From: Oscillospiraceae bacterium
Lineage (GTDB): Bacteria; Bacillota; Clostridia; Oscillospirales; Oscillospiraceae
Reading direction: 5' to 3'
NCBI GenBank assembly: GCA_902793285.1
Contig: CADBCV010000025.1
Span: 1-46,079 of the forward strand
DNA: 46,079 nucleotides
Both the position numbers and the translations under genes were made by a program. The first letter of the stretch is position 1; the number at the start of each line of letters is the position of its first letter. This document shows, piece after piece, positions 7,806-15,894 of the stretch. Under the pieces are notes generated by a model. That model was not told the DNA's origin and made no database searches. It saw only the letters and a program-made list of their open reading frames with translations.

Positions 7806-8295
7806 GCTCGGCAGGGGCGGTCTCAGGCTTCGGCGTGGGCTCGGGTGTGGGCTCCGGCGTCGGGGCCGGGGTAGGCTCCACATAGCCGAAGTCCGCCGGG
7901 TTGAAGCCGGCCTCGGTGAGCGCCGCGCAGACGGCGGCCTTGATGGCCTCGCTCGTCACGGTGGCGCTGGAGATGCTGTCAACTGCGACCGAATTGGCCT
8001 CGACCATGGCGGCGGGGAGCTGCTCCACCGCGAGAGAGCCGATGCCCGGGGTCTCATTCTGCTCGAGGACCTTGACGGAATAGAGATTGCTCTTGTCGGC
8101 GGTGACCTCCACGACCACGTCGCCGACCTTGCCCGCGCCTGTACCGGTGGCGGTGACGGCCTCGCGGGACGCCTTGCGCATACCGGGATCGGGCAGCCTG
8201 CCGCTGATGGCGATGTTGACGACGAGAACGGCGACAAGGGCCAGGACCAGCAGCAGATCAAAGGGACTGAATCTTCTCTCCAGATTGCGTTTCAT
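7504..8295 (-). CDS. Membrane-anchored FMN_bind-like N-terminal part of the NrfA fusion (frameshifted)
   Basis: This is the true 5' end of the nrfA gene, with GGAGG upstream of the ATG and a good promoter at 8338-8366. Residues 1-11 are basic; about 12-32 form a hydrophobic anchor or uncleaved signal (LLLVLALVAVLVVNIAISG). Residues about 45-140 form a degenerate FMN_bind-like module, with SSAT in place of SGAT. A Pro/Thr/Glu linker of PTPEPTPEP type follows. The frame is correct to about 7750, after which the 5-nt insertion sends translation into about 85 unrelated residues ending at 7504. If the frame is corrected the protein continues through two more modules into NrfA. The deposited frame therefore yields a truncated membrane protein without hemes. 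Sequencing error, pseudogenisation and a reversible state cannot be told apart here. Confidence 0.8.
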   Translation of the reverse strand: MKRNLERRFSPFDLLLVLALVAVLVVNIAISGRLPDPGMRKASREAVTATGTGAGKVGDVVVEVTADKSNLYSVKVLEQNETPGIGSLAVEQLPAAMVEANSVAVDSISSATVTSEAIKAAVCAALTEAGFNPADFGYVEPTPAPTPEPTPEPTPKPETAPAEPADGVQTATGTGTGIDGDVVGPRASAPSPSRSSPARWSRQTPSRSTASPARPSQVPPSRPPSPRPSRPWASIPPPTRVRPQSPRTGCRPRPAPARVSTAM

Positions 8296-8337
8296 ATCCT
8301 ATCCTCCAGAACGGTGATGATATGGGAGTATAAACAA

Positions 8338-8366
8338 ATTTTACAGGAAATCGCCGCTTTTTGCAA
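8338..8366 (-). promoter_or_regulatory. Promoter of the FMN_bind-nrfA gene
   Basis: On the - strand, TTGCAA (8366-8361), a 17-bp spacer and TAAAAT (8343-8338). The start codon lies about 40 bp downstream. No operator is recognised. Confidence 0.7.
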
Positions 8367-8393
8367 GAGCAAAATGTGCATTTATGTCAAAAG

Positions 8394-8431
8394 AAAAAAC
8401 CTTTCGGCATGGTGTTTCCCATACCGAAAGG
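8394..8431 (-). terminator. Terminator after tadA
   Basis: CCTTTCGG (8400-8407) and CCGAAAGG (8424-8431) pair, with an ATGG/CCAT inner stem and one mismatch. Read on -, a run of six T follows. It ends the thrH-to-tadA transcript just upstream of the nrfA promoter. Confidence 0.85.
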
Positions 8432-8878
8432 TCAGCGCCTGTTCTGGAAAAAACCGCGCAGCAGGGCGGCGCATTCGTCTCTCCGCACGCCGGGGTAGAC
8501 CGCCGGGCGGTGGCCGTAGCGCTCGAAAAAAAGGTCGATGACGCTGCCGCAGGAGCCGGAGAGGGCCTCCCGCGCGCCGAAGACGAGCGTCGGGACACGG
8601 GCGTTGATGATGGCCCCGGCGCACATGGGGCAGGGCTCCAGCGTGACGCAGAGGGTGCAGCCCTCGAGCCGCCAGTCACCCAGCGCGGCGCAGGCCTCGC
8701 GGATGGCCTCAAGCTCGGCGTGGGCGGTGGCGTCCCCCGTCTCCTCGCGGCGGTTGCGCCCGCGGCCGATGACGTTCCCCGCGGGCCCGAGGACGACGCA
8801 GCCCACCGGCACCTCGCCGTGCGCGCCCGCCTCCCGTGCGAGCGAGAGGGCGAGATCCATGCACTCTTCCCGGGTCAT
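8432..8878 (-). CDS. tadA: tRNA-specific adenosine deaminase
   Basis: A 148-residue zinc deaminase converting A34 to inosine in the tRNA-Arg(ACG) wobble position. The cytidine deaminase fold signature is clear: H53-A-E55 (ligand and proton shuttle) and P-C83-P-M-C86, plus the GEVPVGCVVL and NARVPTLVFGA segments of TadA. Length is normal. It begins 10 bp after the binding-protein gene and is followed by a terminator, so this housekeeping gene is apparently the last cistron of the sensor operon. Confidence 0.95.
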   Translation of the reverse strand: MTREECMDLALSLAREAGAHGEVPVGCVVLGPAGNVIGRGRNRREETGDATAHAELEAIREACAALGDWRLEGCTLCVTLEPCPMCAGAIINARVPTLVFGAREALSGSCGSVIDLFFERYGHRPAVYPGVRRDECAALLRGFFQNRR

Positions 8879-8888
8879 GGCCGCCTCC

Positions 8889-9869
8889 TCAATATTCCCG
8901 CGCCTCGAGAAAGGCGGGGCTCAGATCGCTTTGGGTAAAGACGGACTCCAGCACATAGTTGAGCTTGCCGGGGGTCCTGCCCTCCTCCATCTGGCGGATC
9001 AGCGCCGCCACGCGCGGGCCGTGGAGGGGGTTGCACTCGGCGCAGGCGTCGAGTTTCCCGTCGAGGCAGAGCCTGAGCGCCTCGCGCACGGCGTCGAAGG
9101 AGAGAATCATCACATCCCCACCGGGGCCGTAGGAGATGCCCGCCTCATCCAGCGCGCGCATCGCGCCGAAGCTCATGTTGTCGTTTTCGCTGTAGATGAG
9201 CTGGATGTCCCGGTCCTCCTTCAGATAGTCCCGCACGAGCTCATAGCTCTTGGCCTCGGTATACTCCCCGGGCAGCACGGCGGCGACGCTCCAGTTGGGG
9301 TGGCGCGCGACGGCGTTATTGAGCGCCGCGGTGCGCCCGATCTGCGCGGTGGCCCCGTCGGTGCCCTGGATGTGCAGAATGCGGAGGGGCTCGGACGCGC
9401 GGCCCTCCTGCTCCAGCTTCTCCTCCAGCCAGCGGAGGATCTGCTCCCCCTCGGCCTGGAAGTCGGAGCCGACCCAGGTGACATAGAGGTCCTTATACGC
9501 CGCGGCGATCTGCCGGTCCACGAGGATGACGGGGATGCCCGCCGCCGCGGCCTCGTGCAGCACATCCTCCCACCCGGACTCCGCGATGGGGGCGAGGACG
9601 ATGTAGTCCACGTCCTGCTGGATGAAGTTGCGGATGGCGAGGAGCTGGTTTTCCTGGCGCTGCTTGGCGTTGTCGAACAGGAGCTCAAAGCCGTTTTCCT
9701 CGCACAGGGCGCCGATCATGGAGGCGGTGTTCGCCATGCGCCAGTCGGACTCCGCCCCCACCTGGGAAAAGCCCACGCGGATGAGCTTTTCGCCCGTCGG
9801 GGTGCCCTTGCCGGCGCAGCCAGTGAGCAGCAGCGCGGCAAGCAGCAGAAGCGCGATCGTTTTTTTCAT
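8889..9869 (-). CDS. Sugar-type ABC substrate-binding lipoprotein (YtfQ-like)
   Basis: A 326-residue periplasmic-binding-protein-I fold lipoprotein. The signal peptide ends in the lipobox LLTGC with Cys18 as lipidation site. The mature start GFSQVGAESDWRMANT resembles galactofuranose/ribose-type binders such as YtfQ. IVLAPIAESGW and ILVDRQI match the ligand-cleft strands, and IYSENDNMSFGAMRALDEAG the hinge region. It overlaps the kinase gene by 4 nt and no permease or ATPase genes follow. It could feed a transporter encoded elsewhere or present ligand to the adjacent kinase; the second is an inference from gene order. The ligand is not predictable beyond a sugar-like molecule. Confidence 0.88.
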   Translation of the reverse strand: MKKTIALLLLAALLLTGCAGKGTPTGEKLIRVGFSQVGAESDWRMANTASMIGALCEENGFELLFDNAKQRQENQLLAIRNFIQQDVDYIVLAPIAESGWEDVLHEAAAAGIPVILVDRQIAAAYKDLYVTWVGSDFQAEGEQILRWLEEKLEQEGRASEPLRILHIQGTDGATAQIGRTAALNNAVARHPNWSVAAVLPGEYTEAKSYELVRDYLKEDRDIQLIYSENDNMSFGAMRALDEAGISYGPGGDVMILSFDAVREALRLCLDGKLDACAECNPLHGPRVAALIRQMEEGRTPGKLNYVLESVFTQSDLSPAFLEAREY

Positions 9870-11290
9870 GGCGTCTCCTCCGTGCGGCGGGGAAAGCGGA
9901 TGGTGATGACCGTCCCCTGATTCTCCGCGCTGTCGATGCGAAAGTCGAGATCGTCCCCGTACATGAGCCGGAGCCGCCTGTAGGAGGCGAGAAGGCCGAA
10001 GCCCCGCCCCTCGTCCGTATCCAGCGAGCGGCGCAGGGCGGCAAGGGTCTCTTCGTCCAGGCCGACGCCGGTGTCCTGCACCCGAAGCTCGGCAAGCTCA
10101 CCCCGGCAGACGCCGGAGATGGTGACGGTGCCGATGCCGCGGCGGGGCTTGATGCCGTGGTAGATGGCGTTTTCCACAAGCGGCTGAAGCGTCATCTTCG
10201 GCACACGGCAGGAATCCAGCGCGGGGTCCAGCTCAAGCTCGAAGCGGAGGATGTCCTTGTAGCGCACCTGCTGGATCTCCAGATAGCTGCGCACGTGCAG
10301 GGCCTCCTCCCGCAGGGTGATGATGTCCTTGCCGTTGGAGAGGAAGGAGCGGAAATAGGTGGAGAGGCTTGAGACCATCTCCACCGCCTGCTCGTTCTTC
10401 CCGGTCTCGACGAGCCAGGTGATGGCGTCGAGGGTGTTGTAGAGAAAATGGGGATTGATCTGCGCCTGAATAAGGCTCAGCTCCATGCTCCTCAGGCGCT
10501 CCTGCTCCCGGCGGTTGAGCTCCATCTGCTCGTTTAAGCGCGTGACGGTCTCCTCAAGCCCCTCGCCGAGGGCGCGGAGCTTGCCGTCCTCCGCCTCCAC
10601 CGGGGGCTTGGGGGAGAGATCCCCGCCGCCGATCTCGAGGACGCGGTCATAGAGGGCGTCGATGGGCTTTGTGATGCTGCGCGTGAGGAGGATACTGCGG
10701 CGCAGGGAGAAGGAGATGACCGCGACCATCACCCCGGCCGAGAGCAGAAGCCCCACGCCGAGCAGCACGTTCTGCCTGTCGCGCAGGGCGGCAAGCTGCC
10801 CCGCCTCATGAAAGAGGTAGGTGTACATATAGTCCTGGATGAGCTTTGTGATGACGTAGATATTGGTCTCAAGCTGGTGCATACGCCGGTCATAGCCCTC
10901 GGTATCGCGGATCTCGAAGATGCAGGTTTTGAGATTTTCACACAGGTCCAGCACGCTGCTCACCGCGCGAAGGCTCTCCCGGCTGCGGGCGGTCGCGAGG
11001 AGGGTGTCAGCCAGATCCTCGGCCTTCTCCACCTCGTCGAGGGGCAGCGCGTCGCTGCTGCCGGTGACGAAGTAGTACATCTTCAAATCGACCTCGTCCT
11101 TGAAGTTCTGGTTGAACTGGGAGGCCGTGGAGATGTTGCTGCTGATGCGGGCGTAGCGGAGGCTGTAAATAAAAAACAGAGCCAGCACAAAAACCGCGAG
11201 AACGCACAGCGGCAGGGCGAGCTGGATGATGAGCGCGCGGATCTTGGCACTGATGTCGTGCCGGTCGCGCAGGGGGCTTGCCCGTGTCAT
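9866..11290 (-). CDS. Sensor histidine kinase, YesM/LytS type
   Basis: A 474-residue membrane kinase. Transmembrane helices lie at about 20-43 and 175-196 and flank an extracytoplasmic, mostly helical sensor region (about 44-174). A HAMP linker (about 197-255) leads to the His_kinase domain with phospho-acceptor H281 in the QINPHFLYNTLD motif. The ATP-binding part has LVENAIYHG (371-379), DTGVG (406-410) and a GFGLL lid (430-434). It overlaps both the regulator gene upstream and the binding-protein gene downstream by 4 nt, so the three are made together. YesM-type kinases pair with YesN-type regulators in carbohydrate responses, and that pairing is present here. Confidence 0.93.
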   Translation of the reverse strand: MTRASPLRDRHDISAKIRALIIQLALPLCVLAVFVLALFFIYSLRYARISSNISTASQFNQNFKDEVDLKMYYFVTGSSDALPLDEVEKAEDLADTLLATARSRESLRAVSSVLDLCENLKTCIFEIRDTEGYDRRMHQLETNIYVITKLIQDYMYTYLFHEAGQLAALRDRQNVLLGVGLLLSAGVMVAVISFSLRRSILLTRSITKPIDALYDRVLEIGGGDLSPKPPVEAEDGKLRALGEGLEETVTRLNEQMELNRREQERLRSMELSLIQAQINPHFLYNTLDAITWLVETGKNEQAVEMVSSLSTYFRSFLSNGKDIITLREEALHVRSYLEIQQVRYKDILRFELELDPALDSCRVPKMTLQPLVENAIYHGIKPRRGIGTVTISGVCRGELAELRVQDTGVGLDEETLAALRRSLDTDEGRGFGLLASYRRLRLMYGDDLDFRIDSAENQGTVITIRFPRRTEETP

Positions 11291-12888
11291 CGCTCCTGCT
11301 CGCCTCCCCGGTACTCCCGCGGCGTGCAGCCCTGGGTCTTTTTAAATACGAAGCTGAAATAGCGAGGGTCCTTGTAGCCCACCTCGGCGGCAATTTCACC
11401 GGTGCGCTTGCGGCTCTGCCGCAGGAGCTGGCGGGCGCGGGTCATGCGCTTTTGCGTGAGATATTCCACAAAGGAAAGCCCCATCTTCTGGCTGAAGACG
11501 GCGCTGAGATAGTTGGTGCTGACGTTGATGGCGCGGGCCACCGCGTTGAGGGAGATGCTCTCCTCGGCGTAGTGGGCGTCGATGTAGGCGAGGGCGCTCT
11601 CCACGATCCAGCTCGACTGCTTCTGGTTCTCCTCGTCCCGGGCCGAAAGACACACGCGCAAGACCTCCGTCAGATAGCGGCGCAGCTCCTCCGGCGCGTC
11701 CATCTCCGGCGCGGGCAGGCGCGGCGCGATGGCGGCGCGGGAAATGCCCAGCTCCTCCATGGCGGCGAGGGCGTTGATGCGCGCGCTCAAAAGCAGATAG
11801 TGCCGGAACATGAGCGAGCCGAGGGCATCCCCCAGCGCGCCGAAGTATTCGGACACAAAGTCGCCGATCTCGCTCTCGAGCCCCTTGTGGAGAAAATTCC
11901 GGATCAGCATGGGGTCCGCGGCTCCGCTGTCGGCGGCGCCGCAGCTATCGTGCGCGGCGGAGACGGTGAGCATGTCGGCCGTCAGAACGTGGTTTCGCGG
12001 CAGCAGGTGGCGGTAGGCCAGGGCGTGGCCCGCCGCGGCGTAGCACTGGGGCAGGCCGCTCAACCGCACGGTGGGGGTGCCCACGGCGGCGTACCACTCC
12101 AGGGGGAAATCCGCCCGCTCGCAGCGGGACTCGATGAGGGAGAGGCAGCGGCGGGTCAGCTCATCCATCCGCTCGGGGCTGCCCTTGATGAGCACGGCGT
12201 AGCTTAAAACGCTGCCCCGGAAGACGAGAAAGTCCGGGTTTTGCAGAAGCTGCTGGATGAGCCCGTCCTGCAGGAGGGAGAGCTCCTCGGAATAGGCGGT
12301 GCCGCCCTCCTTCGCCTCCAGGGTGAAGAGGACGATGTTGTAGCTGCCCGCGTCAAGCTCGATCTCGAGCTTCGCGGCCTGCTCGAAGATCTCCGGCAGG
12401 CGCAGCTCCCCGCTCACAAGCCGCTCAAAGAAGATGCGGCGGGCGTAGTGCTCATAGGCCTGGGACTCGCGGGAGTAGTGGGTCAGAAAGTCCTGCTGCT
12501 CCTGCTCCTCCTCGATGTGCTTTTTTGTCAGCTCCAGGGCCTTGATCATGCTGGCCTTGGTGATGGGCTTGAGCAGGTACTGGTCCACGTGCAGCTCAAT
12601 GGCCTCGCGCGCGTACTCAAAATCGTCGTACCCGGAGAGAATGATGATCTTCGTGCGGGGCAGCTCCCGGCTCACAAGGCGGCTGAAGGCGAGCCCGTCC
12701 ATAAACGGCATCTTGATGTCTGTGATGAGAATGTCGGGCTTGATGCGGCGCACCATGGGCAGGGCCATCTCTCCGTCGGAGGCTTCCCCGGCGAAGACAA
12801 AGCCGTACTGCTCCCAGGGAATCATGTCCCTGAGACCCTCGCGCACGATGCTCTCGTCCTCGGTGATGAATACCTTGATCGGCTCCAC
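11287..12888 (-). CDS. Response regulator with AraC-type DNA-binding domain (YesN type)
   Basis: A 533-residue regulator. The N-terminal receiver domain (1 to about 120) has the acidic pocket E10/D11, phospho-acceptor D57 in ITDIKMP, and the conserved SGYDDFEYA region. A long middle region (about 130-420), typical of YesN proteins, has no assigned function. The C-terminal AraC HTH domain (about 430-528) shows INVSTNYLSAVFSQKMG and AAEVGYKDPRYFSFVFKK. It starts 27 bp after thrH and overlaps the kinase gene. It probably activates carbohydrate-uptake or degradation genes, but no obvious target lies in the window. Confidence 0.94.
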   Translation of the reverse strand: MEPIKVFITEDESIVREGLRDMIPWEQYGFVFAGEASDGEMALPMVRRIKPDILITDIKMPFMDGLAFSRLVSRELPRTKIIILSGYDDFEYAREAIELHVDQYLLKPITKASMIKALELTKKHIEEEQEQQDFLTHYSRESQAYEHYARRIFFERLVSGELRLPEIFEQAAKLEIELDAGSYNIVLFTLEAKEGGTAYSEELSLLQDGLIQQLLQNPDFLVFRGSVLSYAVLIKGSPERMDELTRRCLSLIESRCERADFPLEWYAAVGTPTVRLSGLPQCYAAAGHALAYRHLLPRNHVLTADMLTVSAAHDSCGAADSGAADPMLIRNFLHKGLESEIGDFVSEYFGALGDALGSLMFRHYLLLSARINALAAMEELGISRAAIAPRLPAPEMDAPEELRRYLTEVLRVCLSARDEENQKQSSWIVESALAYIDAHYAEESISLNAVARAINVSTNYLSAVFSQKMGLSFVEYLTQKRMTRARQLLRQSRKRTGEIAAEVGYKDPRYFSFVFKKTQGCTPREYRGGEQER

Positions 12889-12915
12889 AGCCTCACCTCA
12901 TTTATGGATAAGCGC

Positions 12916-13524
12916 TTATCCGGCGGCCTGGGCCGCGCGGATGAGCTTCAGAAGATCGTCATAGTCCTCGCAGGCGGGGATGTCGGGGTACTGGGAACGG
13001 ATGCTCTCGGGCGCGCGGAAGAGGAAGCCCGCCCTGCTCGCCTGGATCATGGCGAGGTCGTTGAAGCTGTCGCCGGCGGCAATGGTCTCAAAGCCGACGG
13101 ACTGGAGGGCCCGCACGGTAGAGAGCTTGGTCTCTTTGCAGCGCAGACGGAAGTCCGTCACCTCTCCGTCGGGGGCGACCACAAGCTCGTTGCACAGAAG
13201 CGTCGGCCAGCCGAGCTTTTTCATCAGGGGCTGGGCAAACTGGGTGAAGGTGTCGCTCAGGATGACGGCCTGGCCCTCCGCGCGCAGGGTGTCCAGAAAC
13301 TCCTTCGCGCCGGGCATGGGGTCGATGGTCGCGATGACGGCCTGGATCTCCCTGAGGCCGAGGCCGTGCTCCTTCAAGATGCCGAGACGCCAGCGCATGA
13401 GCTTGTTGTAGTCCGGCTCGTCCCGGGTGGTGCGCCGCAACTCGGGGATGCCGCTTGCCTCGGAAAAGGCGATCCAGATCTCGGGCACCAGCACGCCCTC
13501 GAGATCCAAACAGGTGATAAACAT
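12916..13524 (-). CDS. thrH: ThrH: phosphoserine phosphatase / phosphoserine:homoserine phosphotransferase
   Basis: A 202-residue HAD-superfamily enzyme matching ThrH over its whole length. Motif I is CLDLEGVLVPE with nucleophile D7 and E9 (ThrH-type D-x-E), followed by WIAFSEASGIPELRRTTRDE, a ThrH signature. Motif II is LSDT (S90), and motif IV is GDSFND (151-156). Known ThrH transfers phosphate from phosphoserine to homoserine, or hydrolyses phosphoserine. Since threonine synthase is next door on the same strand and no thrB is present, ThrH probably supplies O-phosphohomoserine. The AAGGAACG ribosome site supports this start. A repeat element separates it from thrC. Confidence 0.9.
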   Translation of the reverse strand: MFITCLDLEGVLVPEIWIAFSEASGIPELRRTTRDEPDYNKLMRWRLGILKEHGLGLREIQAVIATIDPMPGAKEFLDTLRAEGQAVILSDTFTQFAQPLMKKLGWPTLLCNELVVAPDGEVTDFRLRCKETKLSTVRALQSVGFETIAAGDSFNDLAMIQASRAGFLFRAPESIRSQYPDIPACEDYDDLLKLIRAAQAAG

Positions 13525-13553
13525 GATAATCGTTCCTTCCTGATTGATAACGC

Positions 13554-13636
13554 TGTCATTCTGAGGAGCTTGCGACGAAGAATCCCGTACCTTTTGCAGC
13601 TATCCACGAGATCCTTCGCTGACGCTCAGGATGACA
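13554..13636. repeat. Palindromic intergenic repeat between thrC and thrH
   Basis: TGTCATTCTGAG at the left end and CTCAGGATGACA at the right are inverted repeats with one mismatch. Inside are GACGAAGAATCCCGT and ATCCTTCGCTGACG. The left half recurs at 22235-22299 inside the prophage. This is a short non-coding repeat element typical of Clostridia. The surrounding 13525-13715 contains nothing else that I recognise. Confidence 0.8.
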
Positions 13637-13715
13637 TGCTTTTGGGGGCCTTCGCACGCACGAAGGCATAAGCATCTAAATTTACCGATGAAAGCCGATA
13701 CGCACGAAATAGAAA

Positions 13716-15170
13716 TTACGCCCAGGTTTTCTTTTCCTTCTGCTCCTTCACGTAGGCGAGCATGTCCGCCGGGGCGGTCACGTCCCGGTGCAGGACGGGG
13801 CGCTCGCGCAGGCCGCGGAGGTTCTCGGGCATGGGGGTGTGGGTGTAGGCCTCGATGGCGTCCATCATGGCAAACTCGTCCCCTTCAAACGCGATGCCCA
13901 GGGCGGAGAGCACCGCCGCCGGGAACTTGTAGGGCGAGGCCGTGGAGAGAATGACCACGGGGCCGTTCTGCGCGCCGAATTCCTTTGCCGCCCTGCGCGC
14001 GACGGCGGTGTGGGTGTCGCAGAGATAGCCGTGCTCCCGCCAGACCGCAGCGATGGTCTCCTCGGTCTCGGCATCGTCGCAGCAGAAGGCGCAGAAGCGC
14101 TCCTGGATCTTTTTGAGAAGCGCCGCCGGGACCTCATAGTGCCCCTCGGCCTTGAGCTTCTGCATGAGGGAGGAAACCAGCGCGCTGTCCCCGCTCATGA
14201 GATACAAAAGCCGCTCCAGATTGCTGGAGATGAGGATGTCCATGGAGGGGGAGAGAGTCTTGTGGAAGGGGCGGCGCCGGTCGTAGACGCCGGTGTTGAT
14301 AAAGTCGGTGAGGACGTTATTGGCGTTGGAGGCGCAGATGAGCTTCCCCACGGGAAGACCCATCTCGGCGGCGAGCCAGCCCGCAAGAATGTCGCCGAAG
14401 TTCCCGGTGGGCACGGCGAAGTTCAGCTTCTGGCCCGCGCGGATGCGGCCGAGGCGCACAGCGTCGATGTAGGCGGAGAAGTAATAGACCACCTGCGGCA
14501 CGAGACGGCCGATGTTGATGGAGTTTGCGGAGGAGAGCCCCTCCGGCATGGCGGAGAACACGGCCTTGACGCCGCTCTGGGCGTCGTCAAAGTTCCCCTC
14601 CACGGCGCAGACCTTCACATTTTTGCCGGCCTGCGTCACCATCTGGGCCTTCTGCACGGGGCTCACCCCGTCCTTGGGATAGAAGACCAGGATGCGGATG
14701 CCGTCCACATCGCGGAAGCCCTCGAGCGCGGCCTTGCCGGTGTCGCCGCTCGTCGCGGTGAGGATGAGGATGTCCCCCGTCCCGCCGCACTTCTCTGCGG
14801 CGCGGGTCATGAGCCGGGGCAGAAGGCAGAGCGCCACATCCTTAAAGGCCGCGGTGGGGCCGTGGAAGAGCTCCAGAAAAAGCTCGTCCCCCGCCGCGCG
14901 CAGGGGGGCGACGCGGGGGGAGGCAAAGCGGCCCGTGTAGGCGCTCTCCACGAGTTCCCTCGCCTCCGCCTCCGAAAAATCGGGCAGCAGGGCGGAGACC
15001 ACGCGCGCTGCCAGCGCCGCGTAGTCCGAGGCCAGAAACTCGCGCCAGTCGAGCTTCGGGATCTCATCCGGCGTCATGGTGTAAAGTCCCCCGTCGGGGG
15101 CGAGCCCGTCCACGATCGCGCGGGCGGAGGAGACGGCGGGCGCGCCGCCGCGTGTGCTTTGATAGAGCAT
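13716..15170 (-). CDS. thrC: Threonine synthase
   Basis: A 484-residue PLP enzyme converting O-phosphohomoserine to threonine. The PLP lysine is K110 in FHGPTAAFKDVAL. The N-terminal YQSTRGGAPAVSSARAI and the TATSGDTGKAALEGF phosphate-binding segment are typical of the longer, E. coli-type class of ThrC. The start lies only 20 bp from the stop of the ImmA-like gene on the same strand, with GAGG upstream. No separate promoter is obvious in that gap, so thrC may be read from the prophage repressor promoter, or from a promoter inside immA. Confidence 0.95.
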   Translation of the reverse strand: MLYQSTRGGAPAVSSARAIVDGLAPDGGLYTMTPDEIPKLDWREFLASDYAALAARVVSALLPDFSEAEARELVESAYTGRFASPRVAPLRAAGDELFLELFHGPTAAFKDVALCLLPRLMTRAAEKCGGTGDILILTATSGDTGKAALEGFRDVDGIRILVFYPKDGVSPVQKAQMVTQAGKNVKVCAVEGNFDDAQSGVKAVFSAMPEGLSSANSINIGRLVPQVVYYFSAYIDAVRLGRIRAGQKLNFAVPTGNFGDILAGWLAAEMGLPVGKLICASNANNVLTDFINTGVYDRRRPFHKTLSPSMDILISSNLERLLYLMSGDSALVSSLMQKLKAEGHYEVPAALLKKIQERFCAFCCDDAETEETIAAVWREHGYLCDTHTAVARRAAKEFGAQNGPVVILSTASPYKFPAAVLSALGIAFEGDEFAMMDAIEAYTHTPMPENLRGLRERPVLHRDVTAPADMLAYVKEQKEKKTWA

Positions 15171-15190
15171 GGAATCACATCCTCATTCCA

Positions 15191-15529
15191 TTAAATATTT
15201 CCCAGGTCGACGCCGAGCTGGGTGCAGAGATTGCCGAGCCAGTGGGCAAGGGCGGTCTCGGAGGCAAAGCAGGGGATCATCCCCGCCGGCGGGTGCAGCA
15301 CGGCGTTGAGCTCCTCCCCGTCGGCCTGGCGCTCCATGCGGGACACGGGCATATCGAGATAGAAGTGGTCCCGCCGGATATGGCGCAGCTCATGCTCGAG
15401 CGTTTGCTGCTGGCGCGCGGGGGAGAGGCGGGCGTTGATATAGATATCGAAGCTGCCGTCGTCGTTTGGGAGCGTCACGCCCTCCACCTTCACCGGCAGG
15501 GGGACGAGACGCACATAGGTGTCAGTCAT
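15191..15529 (-). CDS. ImmA/IrrE-type metallopeptidase
   Basis: A 112-residue protein with a zinc-peptidase motif HELRH (HExxH) within LEHELRHIRRDHF. It follows and overlaps an Xre repressor gene by 8 nt. In ImmA systems the peptidase cleaves the cognate repressor after DNA damage, switching on the element. It is shorter than Bacillus ImmA and has no extra domain. It is the last gene of the leftward control operon, 20 bp from thrC. The role follows from motif and pairing; cleavage of this repressor is an inference. Confidence 0.85.
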   Translation of the reverse strand: MTDTYVRLVPLPVKVEGVTLPNDDGSFDIYINARLSPARQQQTLEHELRHIRRDHFYLDMPVSRMERQADGEELNAVLHPPAGMIPCFASETALAHWLGNLCTQLGVDLGNI

Positions 15530-15881
15530 CGCTGCGCAGCGCCTCGATGATTTTCACCGCCTGGCGCACATCTTCGGGCGAGGCATCCTGCGCGAGCTTA
15601 AAGAGCATACGCATGTCCTCCCGCTCCCGCAGGGTTGTGAGAAGCTCCTCCATCTCGGCATCGGGCGAAATCTCGTCCGACTCGCCCCGCAGGTACTCCG
15701 GCGTCGTGCCGAGAATGCGGGCAACCTGGAGAAGCTGCTGCTCGCTCGGCTGGGACTTCTGCTGCTTCCAGTCCTGGCAGAGGGTGGCGCTGCGCCCGAG
15801 CGTCTGGGCGATAAAGGTCTTGGTGACGCCGCGGGCCACGCGCAGCGCCTCAAATCTGTCATATTGGAACAAAAGAAACAC
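15522..15881 (-). CDS. Xre-family phage repressor
   Basis: About 119 residues with an N-terminal helix-turn-helix (about 10-65: VTKTFIAQTLGRSATLCQDWKQ, then LLQVARILGTTPEYLRGE) and an acidic C-terminal helical tail. The start is uncertain: the frame opens with GTG at 15881, while a TTG three codons later has a better-spaced GGGGTG. It is transcribed leftwards from the strong promoter at 16007-16035, with a leader of about 120 nt that runs through the rightward promoter. It probably represses the rightward phage promoter and is the likely substrate of the neighbouring ImmA-like peptidase. Confidence 0.88.
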   Translation of the reverse strand: MFLLFQYDRFEALRVARGVTKTFIAQTLGRSATLCQDWKQQKSQPSEQQLLQVARILGTTPEYLRGESDEISPDAEMEELLTTLREREDMRMLFKLAQDASPEDVRQAVKIIEALRSDD

Positions 15882-15894
15882 CCCGTTCTTGTGC

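Noticed and set aside
6206-7885. Long open frame on + opposite nrfA
   Set aside because: A low-complexity Gly/Val/Arg product mirroring the GC-rich nrfA codons; the - strand has the heme motifs.
15171-15190. Left attachment site of the prophage
   Set aside because: No direct repeat of this sequence was found near 31839-31923, and thrC is intact.
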